Source: Amblyomma americanum
Lineage: Eukaryota > Arthropoda > Arachnida > Ixodida > Ixodidae
Reading direction: 5' to 3'
Assembly (NCBI RefSeq): GCF_052857255.1
Contig: NC_135505.1
Span: 44,532,520-44,596,519, forward strand
DNA length: 64,000 bases
Below, piece after piece: positions 1-10,400 of the stretch (its first letter is position 1; every line of letters starts with the position of its first letter). The notes beneath the pieces were generated by a model. It searched no databases, was not told the origin of the DNA, and saw nothing but the letters and a program-made list of their open reading frames with translations. A program made the translations under genes and the position numbers.

Positions 1-600
1 CATATTTTGGCTTGGAGCTCCCTACGCCTACCTGCGCTCCTGTTCGGGACACAGACTGTGCTGCGCCACTCCACTGACATCCCCTGGCCGCATTCCCGAA
101 CCGAGCTTGTTCGGTTTTCCCTCCGCCACCTTATGCACCAGAGCCGCTCCCCACACCGATCTGTGGACTGTTGCAGCCACCGAATGAACTCCCATCCACG
201 ATTCCGCAAGTGCCATGTGATCAGGCGCCGGTATCTGGTCAACCTTCCCAATCAGCTGCCTAATCCTACACCGTGGTCTCTCCTAAGCTTGCTCCACCCG
301 CCCCTTCAAGCGCCTCCTCTTCCACTGCCTCCAGGGATGCCGCCCGCCCAGTGCACCCCGAGTCCGGACTCGGACTCTCGTTTCATCCCAGGCCTCCGAA
401 CATCTGGGCGCCGATCATCCCCTGGCGGGCACCGGCGCCCGGCCGATGCCAAGTGCGCTGGGTCGAACTCAGTTGTCTCAAAAAGACCTGTGTTGCGCAT
501 TCCGGTGCACAAGCTCCTGCACACTCCCTTTGTGAGATACGTTTGTGGATCATCGATGGTAAATCTATACATACTTGTAGAAATGTGACAGGTAGTCTTT
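1..600 (+). other. Unassigned proline/serine-rich open stretch
   Basis: Two overlapping plus-strand frames are open here (7-588 and 273-602). Both are rich in proline, serine and arginine, as expected from a C-rich base composition rather than from conserved protein. I see no domain, zinc knuckle or catalytic motif. The frame beginning at 273 is preceded by in-frame stops near 85 and 262, so it is not part of a long exon. It could be the low-complexity part of a transposon ORF1 or gag, or chance. I do not call it a gene. Confidence 0.2.
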
Positions 601-2590
601 AACCTTGCACTTGCCAATATTCTAAGACCTGAACATGTCAAACATTATCTTTCTATCTGCTTGAACTACAGCCTTCTTCGCAATGTTTATTTTCGCATAC
701 TTCACGAAGATAGCCAAAAAGCTTGAGAGTACAGCTTAAAATCGAATAATTTTGAGGGACATATTTTAGTCCTCGTCGAATCTGATTGTTTATGGAGCCC
801 AGTAGTGGGAAAAAATGTGCATATCATCAAAACAGAAGAAAATGACAAAAAATTGGTAATCGTGCATGCAAAATAAAGGCCTAAAGAAGCCTGTGGGTCT
901 TCCATGAATATTAAATTTAATGCAGAGGTTCCTTTTTGGAAAACAGGCGTTTAGCAATAGCAAAAATTTGACACGCGATACTCCCGCCTTGATACTCCCC
1001 TCATATAAAGCCGTCACCCAAGGCTCCTTGAGTTATGTATAATAAAACAACACAGTCTCCCGTTATAGCCTGGCTCCCATAGACGCTGTTCCATTCGGTC
1101 TATCGAATTCATGTGTATAAACCTACTGATGTTACTAGTCAGCGCATTCTTGAGAAGCATCCCAAGTGCTTGTCAAGCATGGTGGACACACGCGCCAGAC
1201 CGGCCATGGTTTGGAGCGTCCCACATCCACGCATCCCATGCGATAACGGCTAATGTTCCACGAAGTGGATGGTGGATGCATGCAGGATATAGCCGCCCCC
1301 CCTCCCTATGCACGCCCCCACCTGAACACGGCGATGGCAACTTGATGCAAGTGTACACAGTTGTCAGGTAAGCACGGAACAGAGCCATGCGTGAAACGTT
1401 TGTAACATAACCTTGCTGTAAAAGCCATTGCTCTAAATATGCTTGCCCTCCCACCCGAGCTTCTGAAGCATCCAAGCTGTAAGAATATATTATTCATGTA
1501 TAGTAGTTTTCTCTATGATTCGCCAAAGCATTGCAGTCGGCTGTGAGGATCTCTTCAAGTAACAAAGAACAAGTAATTCGAATAGCAAAGAGCATAAAAG
1601 CTGTTATAGATTCGTTTACTGTTCTGGATATAGGAAATACCAATGTTGCAAAAATGGAACATGTGAAAGAAACACACTAAGTTCATTTAAATGGGGCTAC
1701 AGTTTTATGGTTGTTTTACAAAACGGAAGTAAATTGTCGGTAGCAAATTTTTTCTCCAAATACTTCTCTCATTGTGCGGAGATATAATGGTCAGTCCAGT
1801 TAACTGAAAAGTGTCTAATTTTCTCATTTTTAATTACTTTCTTGTGCGTTTCGTGGCCGGACACCTTCAAAAAGTAAAAAAAAAATTACCTACTTGTCTG
1901 TGTTTTTAATACGGTATGATTAGCAGCCATGCTGGAATGGGAAGCAGATGCGTGCTCGTTCAAATAATGCGGTTACATGTTTGGCCGTGGTGTGTTCCAG
2001 AAGATTACTTGCTGTACTTGTTGAGGAGAAGAATTCGTAGTTTGAGGCTTTGTTTCTGTTTGCGGATATCAGCAGAGCTGTTGCTTTGTATATTTTCTTC
2101 TTTTAGGTTTCTAGTATATAGTACATTCTGGAATGTTTTGAGAAAAATATTAGGTGTGTTTCAGCGCCTCGTGCTTACTTTAGTGTGTAAGGCAAAAAGA
2201 TTTCGAACAGCGTTATCACATATCCTTATTGGCGCCTAAGCGGTACTATACGAAAACATATTGGCAGGAGTTTTGAATTAGCGAGTGCAAAGACTGATTT
2301 GAAGTAATTACATGGCATAAGCACCATTAAGTTAATAATATTCAGAACGTATTCTCTTAAATTGTTTATGTTAGTAGAGAAATGCAGGAAATTTTTGCGC
2401 AGACTTTTAGACAATAAGGCAGTACACTGGGGAAAGTTTTAGAGTTAGCCGTCCTTATATTTGATGTCAACTAATTTGTCCCTATTTCCAGAAGCGTAAT
2501 GGTTTGAGTTTTGGGCCTTAGATTCAACCCTTGTCCTAGCCGCTTGTCATTAAAAAATGCAAAAACTTGCAATGGTGTTGAAACCTGATG
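601..2590. other. Non-coding interval, no gene seen
   Basis: AT-rich sequence with only short ORFs lacking any recognisable motif. The one item of note is a piggyBac-end-like motif at about 1,642-1,680, listed separately. Nothing else stands out. Confidence 0.5.
1642..1682 (+). repeat. Solo copy of the piggyBac-end-like motif
   Basis: The sequence reads AATGTT, two bases, AAAAATGGAACATGTGAAA and then an AAAC..ACTAAGT stretch. The same string, with a few changes, occurs at 54,188-54,235 and as its reverse complement near 39,765-39,812, beside the piggyBac-like elements. No transposase lies next to this copy, so it may be a MITE end or a solo terminal repeat. The match is direct observation; the assignment is inference. 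Confidence 0.4.
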
Positions 2591-3338
2591 TTGAAATGTA
2601 CATATTGCCACGTAATGGTGACGGCAATAGAAGCAATGAAGAACACAACCAAAAGTTCTAAAAGATAACTTTTTTTTGGGGGCTCACCTGCGTCCAGATA
2701 AAACTGAATGACTCACCGGCGGTGAAAACAACTAGCCTGCTCGGTGGCCGTCGACAGAATGTCGGCGCTCTAGGCCATGCGAAATTTAAAGCTGATAGCA
2801 AACTATCGAGACATGGCGTGCAAAGTTACAACATTCTGGGACAACGTCCAATCGGGTCCACTTGGATGCGATCAATCGAGATAAATCTTGTCGCGTGTTT
2901 GATAAAGCGGCGTGCCGGCAGCGGTGAAGAATGATGAAACTCTACAAAGATTCACGCCATTACTCCACCCTCAAAGAAGCACCGACCCAATGTTTTCAAA
3001 CAAACAAGGCGGCTAGAAACAAATGCAAAGGATCGTGCAAAAATAGACGCTGAGAGTTAAAACGCAGCGTCATTTACTACGGATAATAGGGCTTTAGACG
3101 GTCGACATGCACACTTATGGTCGTATGCGGCGTTGCTGGGATGCAGTCATTTCGTGTGGGATGAATTCTTAGTCCAGTTCACCTAGCAGACTAATAACAT
3201 TGTGGACGCCAAAACAGCGGCGCAAAATCTACTCACTCTATCCGCAGCGGCGAATGGACGTCCGAAGCCGGACTCGGTCTCCTGGCATGAATTCCGCTTT
3301 GCGTCTTTGCAGTTTGTGGCACTTACGTCGGTTCGCTG

Positions 3339-4208
3339 CTAGTCCTTGATCCGTAATCGGGCAAGTCTTCCTGCTTCTTCTGCACGCTGGAGGTAGCTGG
3401 TGACTTCGACGTTATCTTCTTCGATAACGCTGCGCCGCCTAGCGTCGAGCGTGGTCGTGGCCTCCATGCCATGGACCAGCCTAAAAGGCGTCATTTGGGT
3501 GGTATCCTGCTGTGCGGTTTTGTAGGAGAAGACGATTAAAGCCTGGGTGATGTCCCAGGTCCTGTGTTCTGTATTGGCATACATGGGGAGCATGTCAGCG
3601 ATCGTTTTTTTCAGGTGCTCGGTCAGTCCGTTGGTCGGCGGATGGTATGCAGTTGGCCTGAGGTGGCTTGTTTCATGATGACTCAGGACGGCTTGTGTCA
3701 GTTCCGAAGCGAACGCTGTTCCTCTGTTCATTATGAGCACTTCTGGGGCACCGTGTCTCAGAAGACATGAAAAACGTGGCGACTTCTTCCGCTGTTCCGT
3801 TCAGTGGGGCTTTTTCTTCGGCATAGCGTGTCAGGCAGACGGTCTCACTGATGATCAGCATATTTTCAGACTTTCACTTTGGTAAAGGACCCAGCACGTC
3901 CATACCGATCTGCTGTAGGGGTCCTGAGGTGGTTTAATTGGGTGCAGAAATCTTGCTGGTCGTGTCGGAGGAGTCTTTCGTCGTTGACAATTTTGGCAGG
4001 CTTTCACACTAGGTGCGACATTGGCAGACAATTGGGACCTGTAATACTTGTCTGGAATGCGGCAAAGGGGGCGAGGAATCCCCAGATGTCCAGCTGTCGG
4101 CCCATCGTGTGAAGCCTGTAGAGCTTCTTTGCTGAGACTTGCAGGTACAACAAGGAAGTAGACTGTTTTTTTCGCTGCGAAGTTATTCATGAGGACATTA
4201 TTCTGCAC
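3339..4208 (-). pseudogene. Ty3/gypsy integrase remnant
   Basis: Integrase inserts the cDNA of the element into host DNA. The minus-strand frame from 4,208 shows the H-H-C-C zinc-binding head: the ASHDGPTAGHLG region, then ACQNCQRRKTPPTRPA. After a break near 3,860 the second frame (3,740-3,339) carries the catalytic-core end, with a HPPTNGLTEHL match to the HPQTNG.xER signature and the downstream DMLPMYAN block. At the second catalytic position the frame reads NRG rather than the usual DRG. Frameshifts and stops separate the pieces. This is part of the decayed element at 2,600-8,740. Confidence 0.8.
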
Positions 4209-4379
4209 ACTGAAGAATGGCGGTCATCACTTGATTGAGGTTTGGGGGTGAAGAAACGTTCCCTTCCAAGTATCCGATGAGGCGTTTTAGGTTGTGGCCC
4301 GAGCGTTGCTGAGGTGTAAAAGAGCTGGAGCTGATGAGTCCGAGGAAGGTGTCCTCATTGTTGTCCGGCTTTGGTGCGT

Positions 4380-4760
4380 CTACAGGGCCTCGTGAAAGGC
4401 AATCGGCGTCAGAGTGCTTGCGTTCGAACTTTTAAACGACGGTGACGTCAAACTCCTGGATGCGGAGGCGCCATCAAGCGTGTCGGCTGGAGGGGTCCTT
4501 CGATCTGGCAAGCCAGCACATTGCGTGGTTATCGTTGGTCGCCTCGATCGGTCGTCCGTACAGGTATGGGCATAATTCGGACGTGGCGCAGACGATGGCA
4601 AATCTTTACTTCTCAGTTGTCGAATAGCTAGCCTCGGCCTAGGAAAGGTAACGGCTAGCGTACGCAACGACTTTCTCCCGCCCGTCGCTTTTTTGAATGA
4701 GGAAGGCGCCTAGGCTCACACCAGCTTGAGTCGGTACGAGCTTCTGTATCGGCGTTTTCA
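4380..4760 (-). pseudogene. Ty3/gypsy RNase H remnant
   Basis: Across two frames the minus strand reads as the C-terminal part of a gypsy RNase H domain: a residue order like the Y-S-T-T-E region, then DHHALCWLA-type residues, and finally a DADCLSR-like end just before 4,380. It is heavily frameshifted. It lies between the RT and integrase remnants, which is the normal place for RNase H in Ty3/gypsy pol. Confidence 0.6.
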
Positions 4761-4998
4761 TCAAAATGCGCAAGAATCAGTGGGGTCTGTAAACGACGCT
4801 GAAGTTCTTTGAAGGCTTCCGCTTGCGGCGCTTTCCAATAAACGGCATGTCTGCCTTTGTCAATTAGGTCAGAGGCTCGGCGCTGCCCCGAAAAGTTCTT
4901 GACAAATTGTCGGTAATAAGCGCACCGTCCGGCGGATGCTCTTCATAAGCAAAGTAGACCTTCTCTGCTTTCAAGGTTAGGACGGCCGATTTGATCGC

Positions 4999-5620
4999 TT
5001 AGAGTACTGTTGGTAACCTTTTTACATAGTCTTCAAAGTTTATGGCCAAGACAAGGACGTCATTTAAATGTAATACACATATCTGCCTCTGAGACGTCGC
5101 TGATGTGGAACACAGACCAAATGGCATCACTTCGAAGTGGAAGAGGCCATCCGGAGTGGTGAAGGCGTTCTTGTCGCGATGTCTTTCATCCGCCTCAATT
5201 TGGCAGTAGCCGCTCTTGAGGTCCATCGATAAGAAATACTTAGCGTTGCAGAGCCGAAGTAATGCGACGACGATGAGATGAAGGCGGTAGACATCCTCTT
5301 CGTTACGTTGTTTTAGCTCCAGTTATCGACGCAGAATCGAATTTCGCCGTCTTTCATTCTCACTACAACAACCGATGCCGCCCATGGTCTGTTTGACGGC
5401 TGAGTGACGTTGTCGCGAAGCATTTCTTCCACTTGTTTCAGGATGGCTTGTCGATCTCTAGGCGGCACAAGGTATGGGCTTTGACGGAGAGGCCGGGCGT
5501 GCCGGTCGGTTATAATGCGATGCTTGGCAATCGCCGTTTGTCGGACCTTCGACAATGACGAGAAGCACTCGCTATAGCTTCTATGCCAATTGCGGCTCTG
5601 GTCTTGCCTGTAAGGGGAGA
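4999..5620 (-). pseudogene. Ty3/gypsy reverse transcriptase remnant
   Basis: The minus frame 5,613-5,313 reads through PYLVPPRDRQAILKQVEEML and WAASVVVVRMKDGEIRFCVD, the first RT blocks. After a short gap the frame 5,226-4,999 continues with MDLKSGYCQIEADERHRDKN and FHFEVMPFGLCSTSATSQR. The catalytic box, usually YxDD, reads as LHLNDVLVLA, so the first Asp of the DD pair is Asn and the enzyme would be inactive even without the stops. Confidence 0.8.
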
Positions 5621-5923
5621 GGGCTGAGTTTATGTCCAAAACGTGCTTGCGATCTCGCTTAGGTGAATCTTCTGAGACTGGAACGGAGAGAGCCAAGGCG
5701 TCGCGAACGTCAGATAGTCTGTCGAGGAAAGCAATCTTCGTTTTTTTGTTAACGTGCCGGCACTCTTCGTTGAAATCCGTCAGCCGCACTTCAGCGCGTC
5801 TATTGCGTAAATGTGCAATTCCTTTTGCGATGCCGATTCCTCGCTCTAGATGTAACGCCGTGTTTCCCTTCTTGAGTGCTTCCATGTTCTTGGCATCTGT
5901 GGCAAAAATTGTGACCATGGCAC
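5313..5923 (-). pseudogene. Ty3/gypsy pol, segment between protease and RT
   Basis: The minus frame from 5,920 is the linker between protease and RT (IFATDAKNMEALKKGNTALH, then IAHLRNRRAEVRLTDFNEEC). It resumes the gypsy coding sequence after the inserted LINE. The apparent 266-residue ORF that reaches 6,113 reads through the (TAA)n tract as poly-leucine and so joins unrelated sequences; only the part below 5,923 is gypsy. Confidence 0.65.

Positions 5924-6000
<77 letters not shown>
5924..6000. repeat. (TAA)n microsatellite, LINE tail
   Basis: About 26 uninterrupted TAA units. It sits at the 3' end, in minus orientation, of the LINE at 5,924-7,250, where CR1/jockey-type LINEs commonly carry short tandem tails. 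It generates artificial poly-Leu, poly-Ile and poly-Asn ORFs in three frames. Confidence 0.9.
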
Positions 6001-6004
<4 letters not shown>

Positions 6005-7250
6005 TTATGTTTCTCTCGGTACAAGGAAAAGGAGCAGCCGCAAACAGCTGCTGCGCAGAGCAGCTTGACGGGGCGACCGCCCCCCTATTTGAGAACAGCT
6101 GGCAACATGACACGAGTCAGCACACAGTGAAACAACCAAAGAGGTTAACAATGGAAATAATTGAAAATCAAACTGAAAAAAAATCCGCAACGATATAGCC
6201 CAGGAAAATCCATGGCAATCCTACAGATAAACGTATGAAAGAAAACAGTGTACACTTCACAGGACTTCTCATAGGACGGAATGAAGATTTTCATTGATAA
6301 TACGGCATCTAAGACATCATCAGTAAGGTTGGGAGGGTTTTATTGTTCTTGTGGAATAGTGTGAGCAGTAATTTATGATTGTAATAGTCAGAAAATATAA
6401 AACCGGCGAAAAATCAGCGGTGAAAACATGCGTTAATATTCACAGAAACATTTCGCGGATAGCTTTGAAGGAAAGTGAGAAAGCTTGACCACTATAGAAT
6501 GTGTGTTCGTTTAGTAGAATGGGAAGTCTGAAGCGGAGTATCTGGTGGCCGTAGTTAGTACGGCAGCCGGTAACGTGCCAGCGTTCTCCGGGTGCTCTAA
6601 GCAAGCACATTTGCTTGAAGCGCTGCTAGTAGTATTAGTGTGTTGTTTTTTCATAATGCCTGGCTTATAAAGTACGGAAAGCCTATAGTTATACAACGAT
6701 GTTAAGTTATTTATTTTGTACTGCTTAAATAAGTGTCCTGTATGTGCGAGGTAAGAAGCTTTTGTAATTAATCTCATGGCTCTTTTTTGAAGCATTAAAA
6801 ACTTTGTGAGGTTTTCTCCGGTTGTCGTTGCCCACACTAAAGGCCAATAGTTTAAAATAGAGAAAAAAAGTGAATTGTAAAGCAGAATATTTACTGAATT
6901 TGGAAATAGTGAACAATATCAGCGTATGGAACCAATTACGCGTGAGAGCTTGGTTGCTAAATATTAGACATGAGCATCCCACGTCATGTGCTCTGAAAAA
7001 TAGACACCTAAGGTTTTCACGGATTTAATGACTTCTATACGAGTGTCGCTGATCACCAGAGGAGGATACTCGAATGTTTTATTTCCGGGCAGGAAGAGTA
7101 TGGCATTAGTTATATTTATATTTATTTTTAGATTGTTTTGGCTTGCCCAGTGTTCAATTTTTGCCAACGTTGTGTTAGCACGTCTGGACAGTTGAATGCT
7201 TGAGTAACCACTGAAAAACTGGCTGCTGTCGTCCGCAAAAATAATCCATT
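5924..7250 (-). mobile_element. 5'-truncated non-LTR retrotransposon nested in gypsy
   Basis: The minus strand begins at the LINE reverse transcriptase catalytic region (KWIIFADDSSQFFSGYSS, with the FADD box). It continues with the TLAKIEHWASQNNLKININ block and the LGVYF..MTWDAHV block, then a C-terminal region (MLQKRAMRLI, HTGHLFKQYKINNLTSLYNY), a 3' UTR and the (TAA)n tail. This order is typical of CR1/jockey-like LINEs. It is 5' truncated inside the RT domain, as usual for target-primed reverse transcription. Upstream at about 7,251 the frame switches to gypsy protease-linker sequence, which fixes the 5' junction to within a few bases. I found no clear target-site duplication. Confidence 0.8.
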
Positions 7251-7720
7251 TTGCGGACGGATCTAAGCTGACAATATCATTAGATCGGGAAGGTACGCTA
7301 ACTGCTTCAGCCAGGTCATTCAGGGCAACATGATGCTCTATGGTGGTCACTGAAGGGAGGGCTTCGTCCGTCAAAAGCATGATGAGCTTGAAACGCAGGT
7401 CGATAATCGCCTATTGCTCATTAAGATAATGATGCCGAGAATCCCGTCGCGGAAAATTGCTGCAGTACTACGGAGGTCGCAGGATAGCTATGTCCTTTGA
7501 AGGTCACTCGCGCTTTTGAGCGCCCTGATGGCGCAATTAGGTGGCCCTTGTCGGTGCGAACTTGTGAGCCCTCCCAGGCGGTCATGACTCATCAACTGCG
7601 CTTTGAATATACCATTCATCAACGATTAACCGGCGCCCGTGTGGACAAGAGCGGTAACTTTCCGGCCATTGATAGTCACCTCTAAGTCGGATGTCCCGGT
7701 TCTTACGTTGCACGTCGTAC
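7251..7720 (-). pseudogene. Ty3/gypsy aspartic protease remnant
   Basis: The minus strand near 7,690 reads EVTINGRKVTALVHTGAG, a protease active-site region where the catalytic Asp of D-T/S-G is His. Further down it reads ILG..(I/D)-type sequence near 7,460 and a linker rich in SVPSRSNDIVSLDPSA near 7,300-7,252. It joins the pol segment at 5,923 once the nested LINE is removed. Confidence 0.65.
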
Positions 7721-8740
7721 TCGGAGTAGGATCACAGCTTCATCGGGTATATGAAGTTAGGGTAGGGAGGGCTGTCGAAGCTTTCTGGGTAGAGGCGTCG
7801 TTTCGTACGCGGTTCGCGTCGTGGCCGAGGTTATCATGGCGTGCAGTGTCGGTGCGACGGGGGCGGTGTCTTCATGCGGCGTGGCCGGATCTTCTTCGTT
7901 TCGCTGGTGAGCTACGTCACCTTCCAAATACTGTTTTGTGTAGTTCACCCTGCGGGGGCTGGGAAACTTTCCGCGAACAGCCGCTGAGTAGCTGCGACCC
8001 GGCGACGCAAACTGTGAGGTGAACGGCGAAGCGGAGCAGGACAGGTGGTTTGACTGCATCATGCCGAGGTAGTTTTCAACTTTTCATGGTCGCTATCCTC
8101 GGGGTAGTCGTGGGTCGTAAATGGCGTAACAGCGCAAGGTGATGCTTCTGTACGGTCAGTGACGAAGTGTGTGGCTAGCGTAGCCAAAATTGAAGCCCAG
8201 TGGACGGTTGTTGGCAGTCTTCCACGCTTCGCATTTCGTATAGAGGCTGCGTCTCTCGTACACTGGCAAGCGGGAGCTAGGGGAAGTCCTTCTTTTAGAG
8301 CTGGTTCCCGTCGAAGAGTGCTTCGGGTTCCTCATCGAGGCACACTATTCCGTAGTGTGGTGGCGCATGTAATAGCCTGGCGTTCTGTCGTCGTCGGATT
8401 GCCTGGCTCACTTCTTCGCGTACCATGTCAATGAGAGTCGCTGCTAGCGGATGTGAGGAGGATGAAGGAGTCACCGTAGCTCTTCAGGGACAATCTCACA
8501 AATGATGTTCCGTAGGCTGCCATTGGCCGACGTTTAGGTGTCCGCAAGGCCCACAGAGAGGACTAGTAGTGTTCGATAGTACTGCCGAGCCCTGATGTCG
8601 AGGGTCTTCTCAATCGTAGACGCTTCAAAGCACTCCATTGCCACAGCGAGACTGCAGAGCCGCATGATCAGAGTGCCCGCATAGAAAGAACACTCAGGGC
8701 TGCTTCGTGAAGAAATTCTTTGGGTAATAATTAGAGAAAA
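7720..8740 (-). pseudogene. Probable gag remnant of the decayed gypsy
   Basis: It lies directly upstream (minus sense) of the protease remnant, where gag is expected. The best open piece, 8,062-7,757, is basic and Ser/Thr/Pro-rich. I do not see an intact CCHC knuckle, so the call rests on position. The GC content is higher than in the sequence beyond 8,740, which supports an element border near there. Confidence 0.35.
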
Positions 8741-9130
8741 GAGACATAATTTTGGACAGCTTATGCATGGCGCAAGTTATGTGACAAGATATTTGCGCAA
8801 TCATTAAAAGTTCCCTCTAAATCTTCAGCCTAAGAAATACCCGCTTTTAAGGCCCTCATTGACCTGACCCAAGAGGGTAATCTCATTGCTCAGCGGCTTG
8901 CGATGGATGTGAATAATATTCCGCGTCGACACACCGTAGACATTTAGGTTACGGTCAACAATAGTAAATACGGTAAATAAGGATAACGTAAATAATTTTA
9001 GCGCTGTTTTGCTGCTCATGTTCTCTTGTGGTATTAAAGTTTCTTGCTTTAGTATTCAGAATTTTTATTTACATATATCGGGCGCATGAACACTAAGATC
9101 GTGAAACAAATTTAAAAAATCATCAAAATC
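8741..9130. other. Interval without identified gene
   Basis: AT-rich sequence between the gypsy remnant and the Penelope-like fragment. It may include more 5' Penelope RT sequence too decayed to recognise. Confidence 0.4.
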
Positions 9131-9149
9131 ATAAAACCTGTCTAACAGG

Positions 9150-10400
9150 TGTTCGGTGTAACTGCGCACAAATGAGCTGAACAAATCCGCTCGATTTTCC
9201 GCTTTGTTGATGATTACTTAAGTGGTTTTGACTAGCCTGCCTATGTTAACTTTGACGAAGCCGTTGCTGATGTTCTTAGCATATTTAGAGGCAATTCCCA
9301 ATGCCTCACCTTACCTTGAGAACTGCCGAAAGGGGTCAAGATCCAGATTCTAGACATTCAGATTGACTTCTCTGGCGTGGATCATGTGTGTTCTGTGTAC
9401 AACCTCCGGTCCAAGAACACCCTCATGCCATTCCGCAGCGCCCATTCCAAACAGGTGAAACGAAGCCTCGAAAATGGCATGCTTACACGCCACTGCGATC
9501 ATGCGATCACTGAGTGCACGTTAGCTTTGACAAGCAGATTCACAGGTTGAGGGACGCTGGCTATCCGTGCCTATTGAGAACCCCTGTTTGCGAAGCATTG
9601 CTGCGAAAGAGCAAACTCGCTTCGAGCGGTGATCTACTGAGCAAGCAACGCGATAAGAGACATGTGGCAGATATTCCGTACATGCACAAAGTAGCGCAAT
9701 ACAGCATTAAGAGAGGTGGTCGTTATGGAGTGAATGTGGTGTTTTCAGCGCCATCTAGGCTTGCAAAGATTAGCTCCCACATGAACAAGCGACCCCCAAG
9801 GTGCGCTATCCAGCACAGGCTGCGATATATGGAATGTAGGTGTGTATTATTATAAGAGATATTACTCAAGTGTGGGCTTGTCAACATTGGCCGGACCAGC
9901 AGTTGTTGCAGCGAGAAAGCGAGTGAGCGCAAACGAACGCAAAAAAAAAACAAATTTCAATGGAGAACGTCCCTGATCACTCCGGAGATTGTGAGGAATC
10001 AGAACCGGTGCTGGGAGGGGCAAAGTTTATGTGCGAAGGCAATGAGCGAGTAAAAGGAGCCATTATCGAAGCACTTCGCACATAGAAAGGTGGGCTCCTG
10101 TGCATAAGCACTTCTTCGGTTAAACTAAGCGGCCGGGAACTATACTTTATATGTGGTATTGCGTATGGTAGTGCGTACATAAAGTTATCTGGTCTTGTTG
10201 TCATGTTGCCTATTTTTTTCATACCTTGTTGTCGTAGCAGTATTACACTGCCCTTTATGTATAGATATAACCTTGATTCTGTACAGTTTTCCTGCTTGCT
10301 TGATCTGGCTGTCACAATGAAATGATAGTGATAATGTTCTGGTGTATAAAGGTGGTGGTTTCCCAATAAATATACGGTAGTAGGCGCTCTTTCTCACTGC
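9150..10400 (+). mobile_element. Penelope-like element fragment (RT C-terminus to GIY-YIG end)
   Basis: Penelope-like elements encode an RT joined to a GIY-YIG endonuclease. In plus frames I read RFVDDYL near 9,197 (RT catalytic YxDD-type box), then an ILDIQIDFSG-like piece, a PFRSAHSKQVKRSL piece and, in the ORF 9,514-9,855, IHRLRDAGYPC, KQRDKRHVADIPYMHKVAQY and GVNVVFSAPSRLAKISSHMN. These match the RT-thumb and linker order of the family. Around 10,050-10,130 a frameshifted stretch reads GAIIEALRT and then ISTSSVKLSGREL, resembling the C-terminal end of the GIY-YIG domain. An AATAAA is at about 10,366. The GIY-YIG core is missing or scrambled. Non-functional. Confidence 0.72.

Larger units (their letters stand above)
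2600..8740 (-). mobile_element. Decayed Ty3/gypsy LTR retrotransposon
   Basis: Reading the minus strand from high to low coordinates gives, in the usual Ty3/gypsy order, a probable gag remnant, aspartic protease (about 7,690), the N-terminal part of pol, reverse transcriptase (about 5,610-4,999), RNase H (about 4,750-4,380) and integrase with zinc-binding and catalytic-core pieces (about 4,210-3,340). It ends in a 3' non-coding or LTR-like region (about 3,300-2,600). Stops and frameshifts break every domain, so it is dead. A LINE has inserted within pol (5,924-7,250). I could not define LTR ends, so both borders are approximate. The gag identity for 7,700-8,740 is inferred from position only. 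Confidence 0.75.

Noticed and set aside
5313..6113. 266-residue ORF with a long leucine run, like a signal peptide or membrane segment
   Set aside because: The leucines come from the (TAA)n microsatellite read in one frame. The ORF joins a LINE tail to gypsy pol and has no biological unity.
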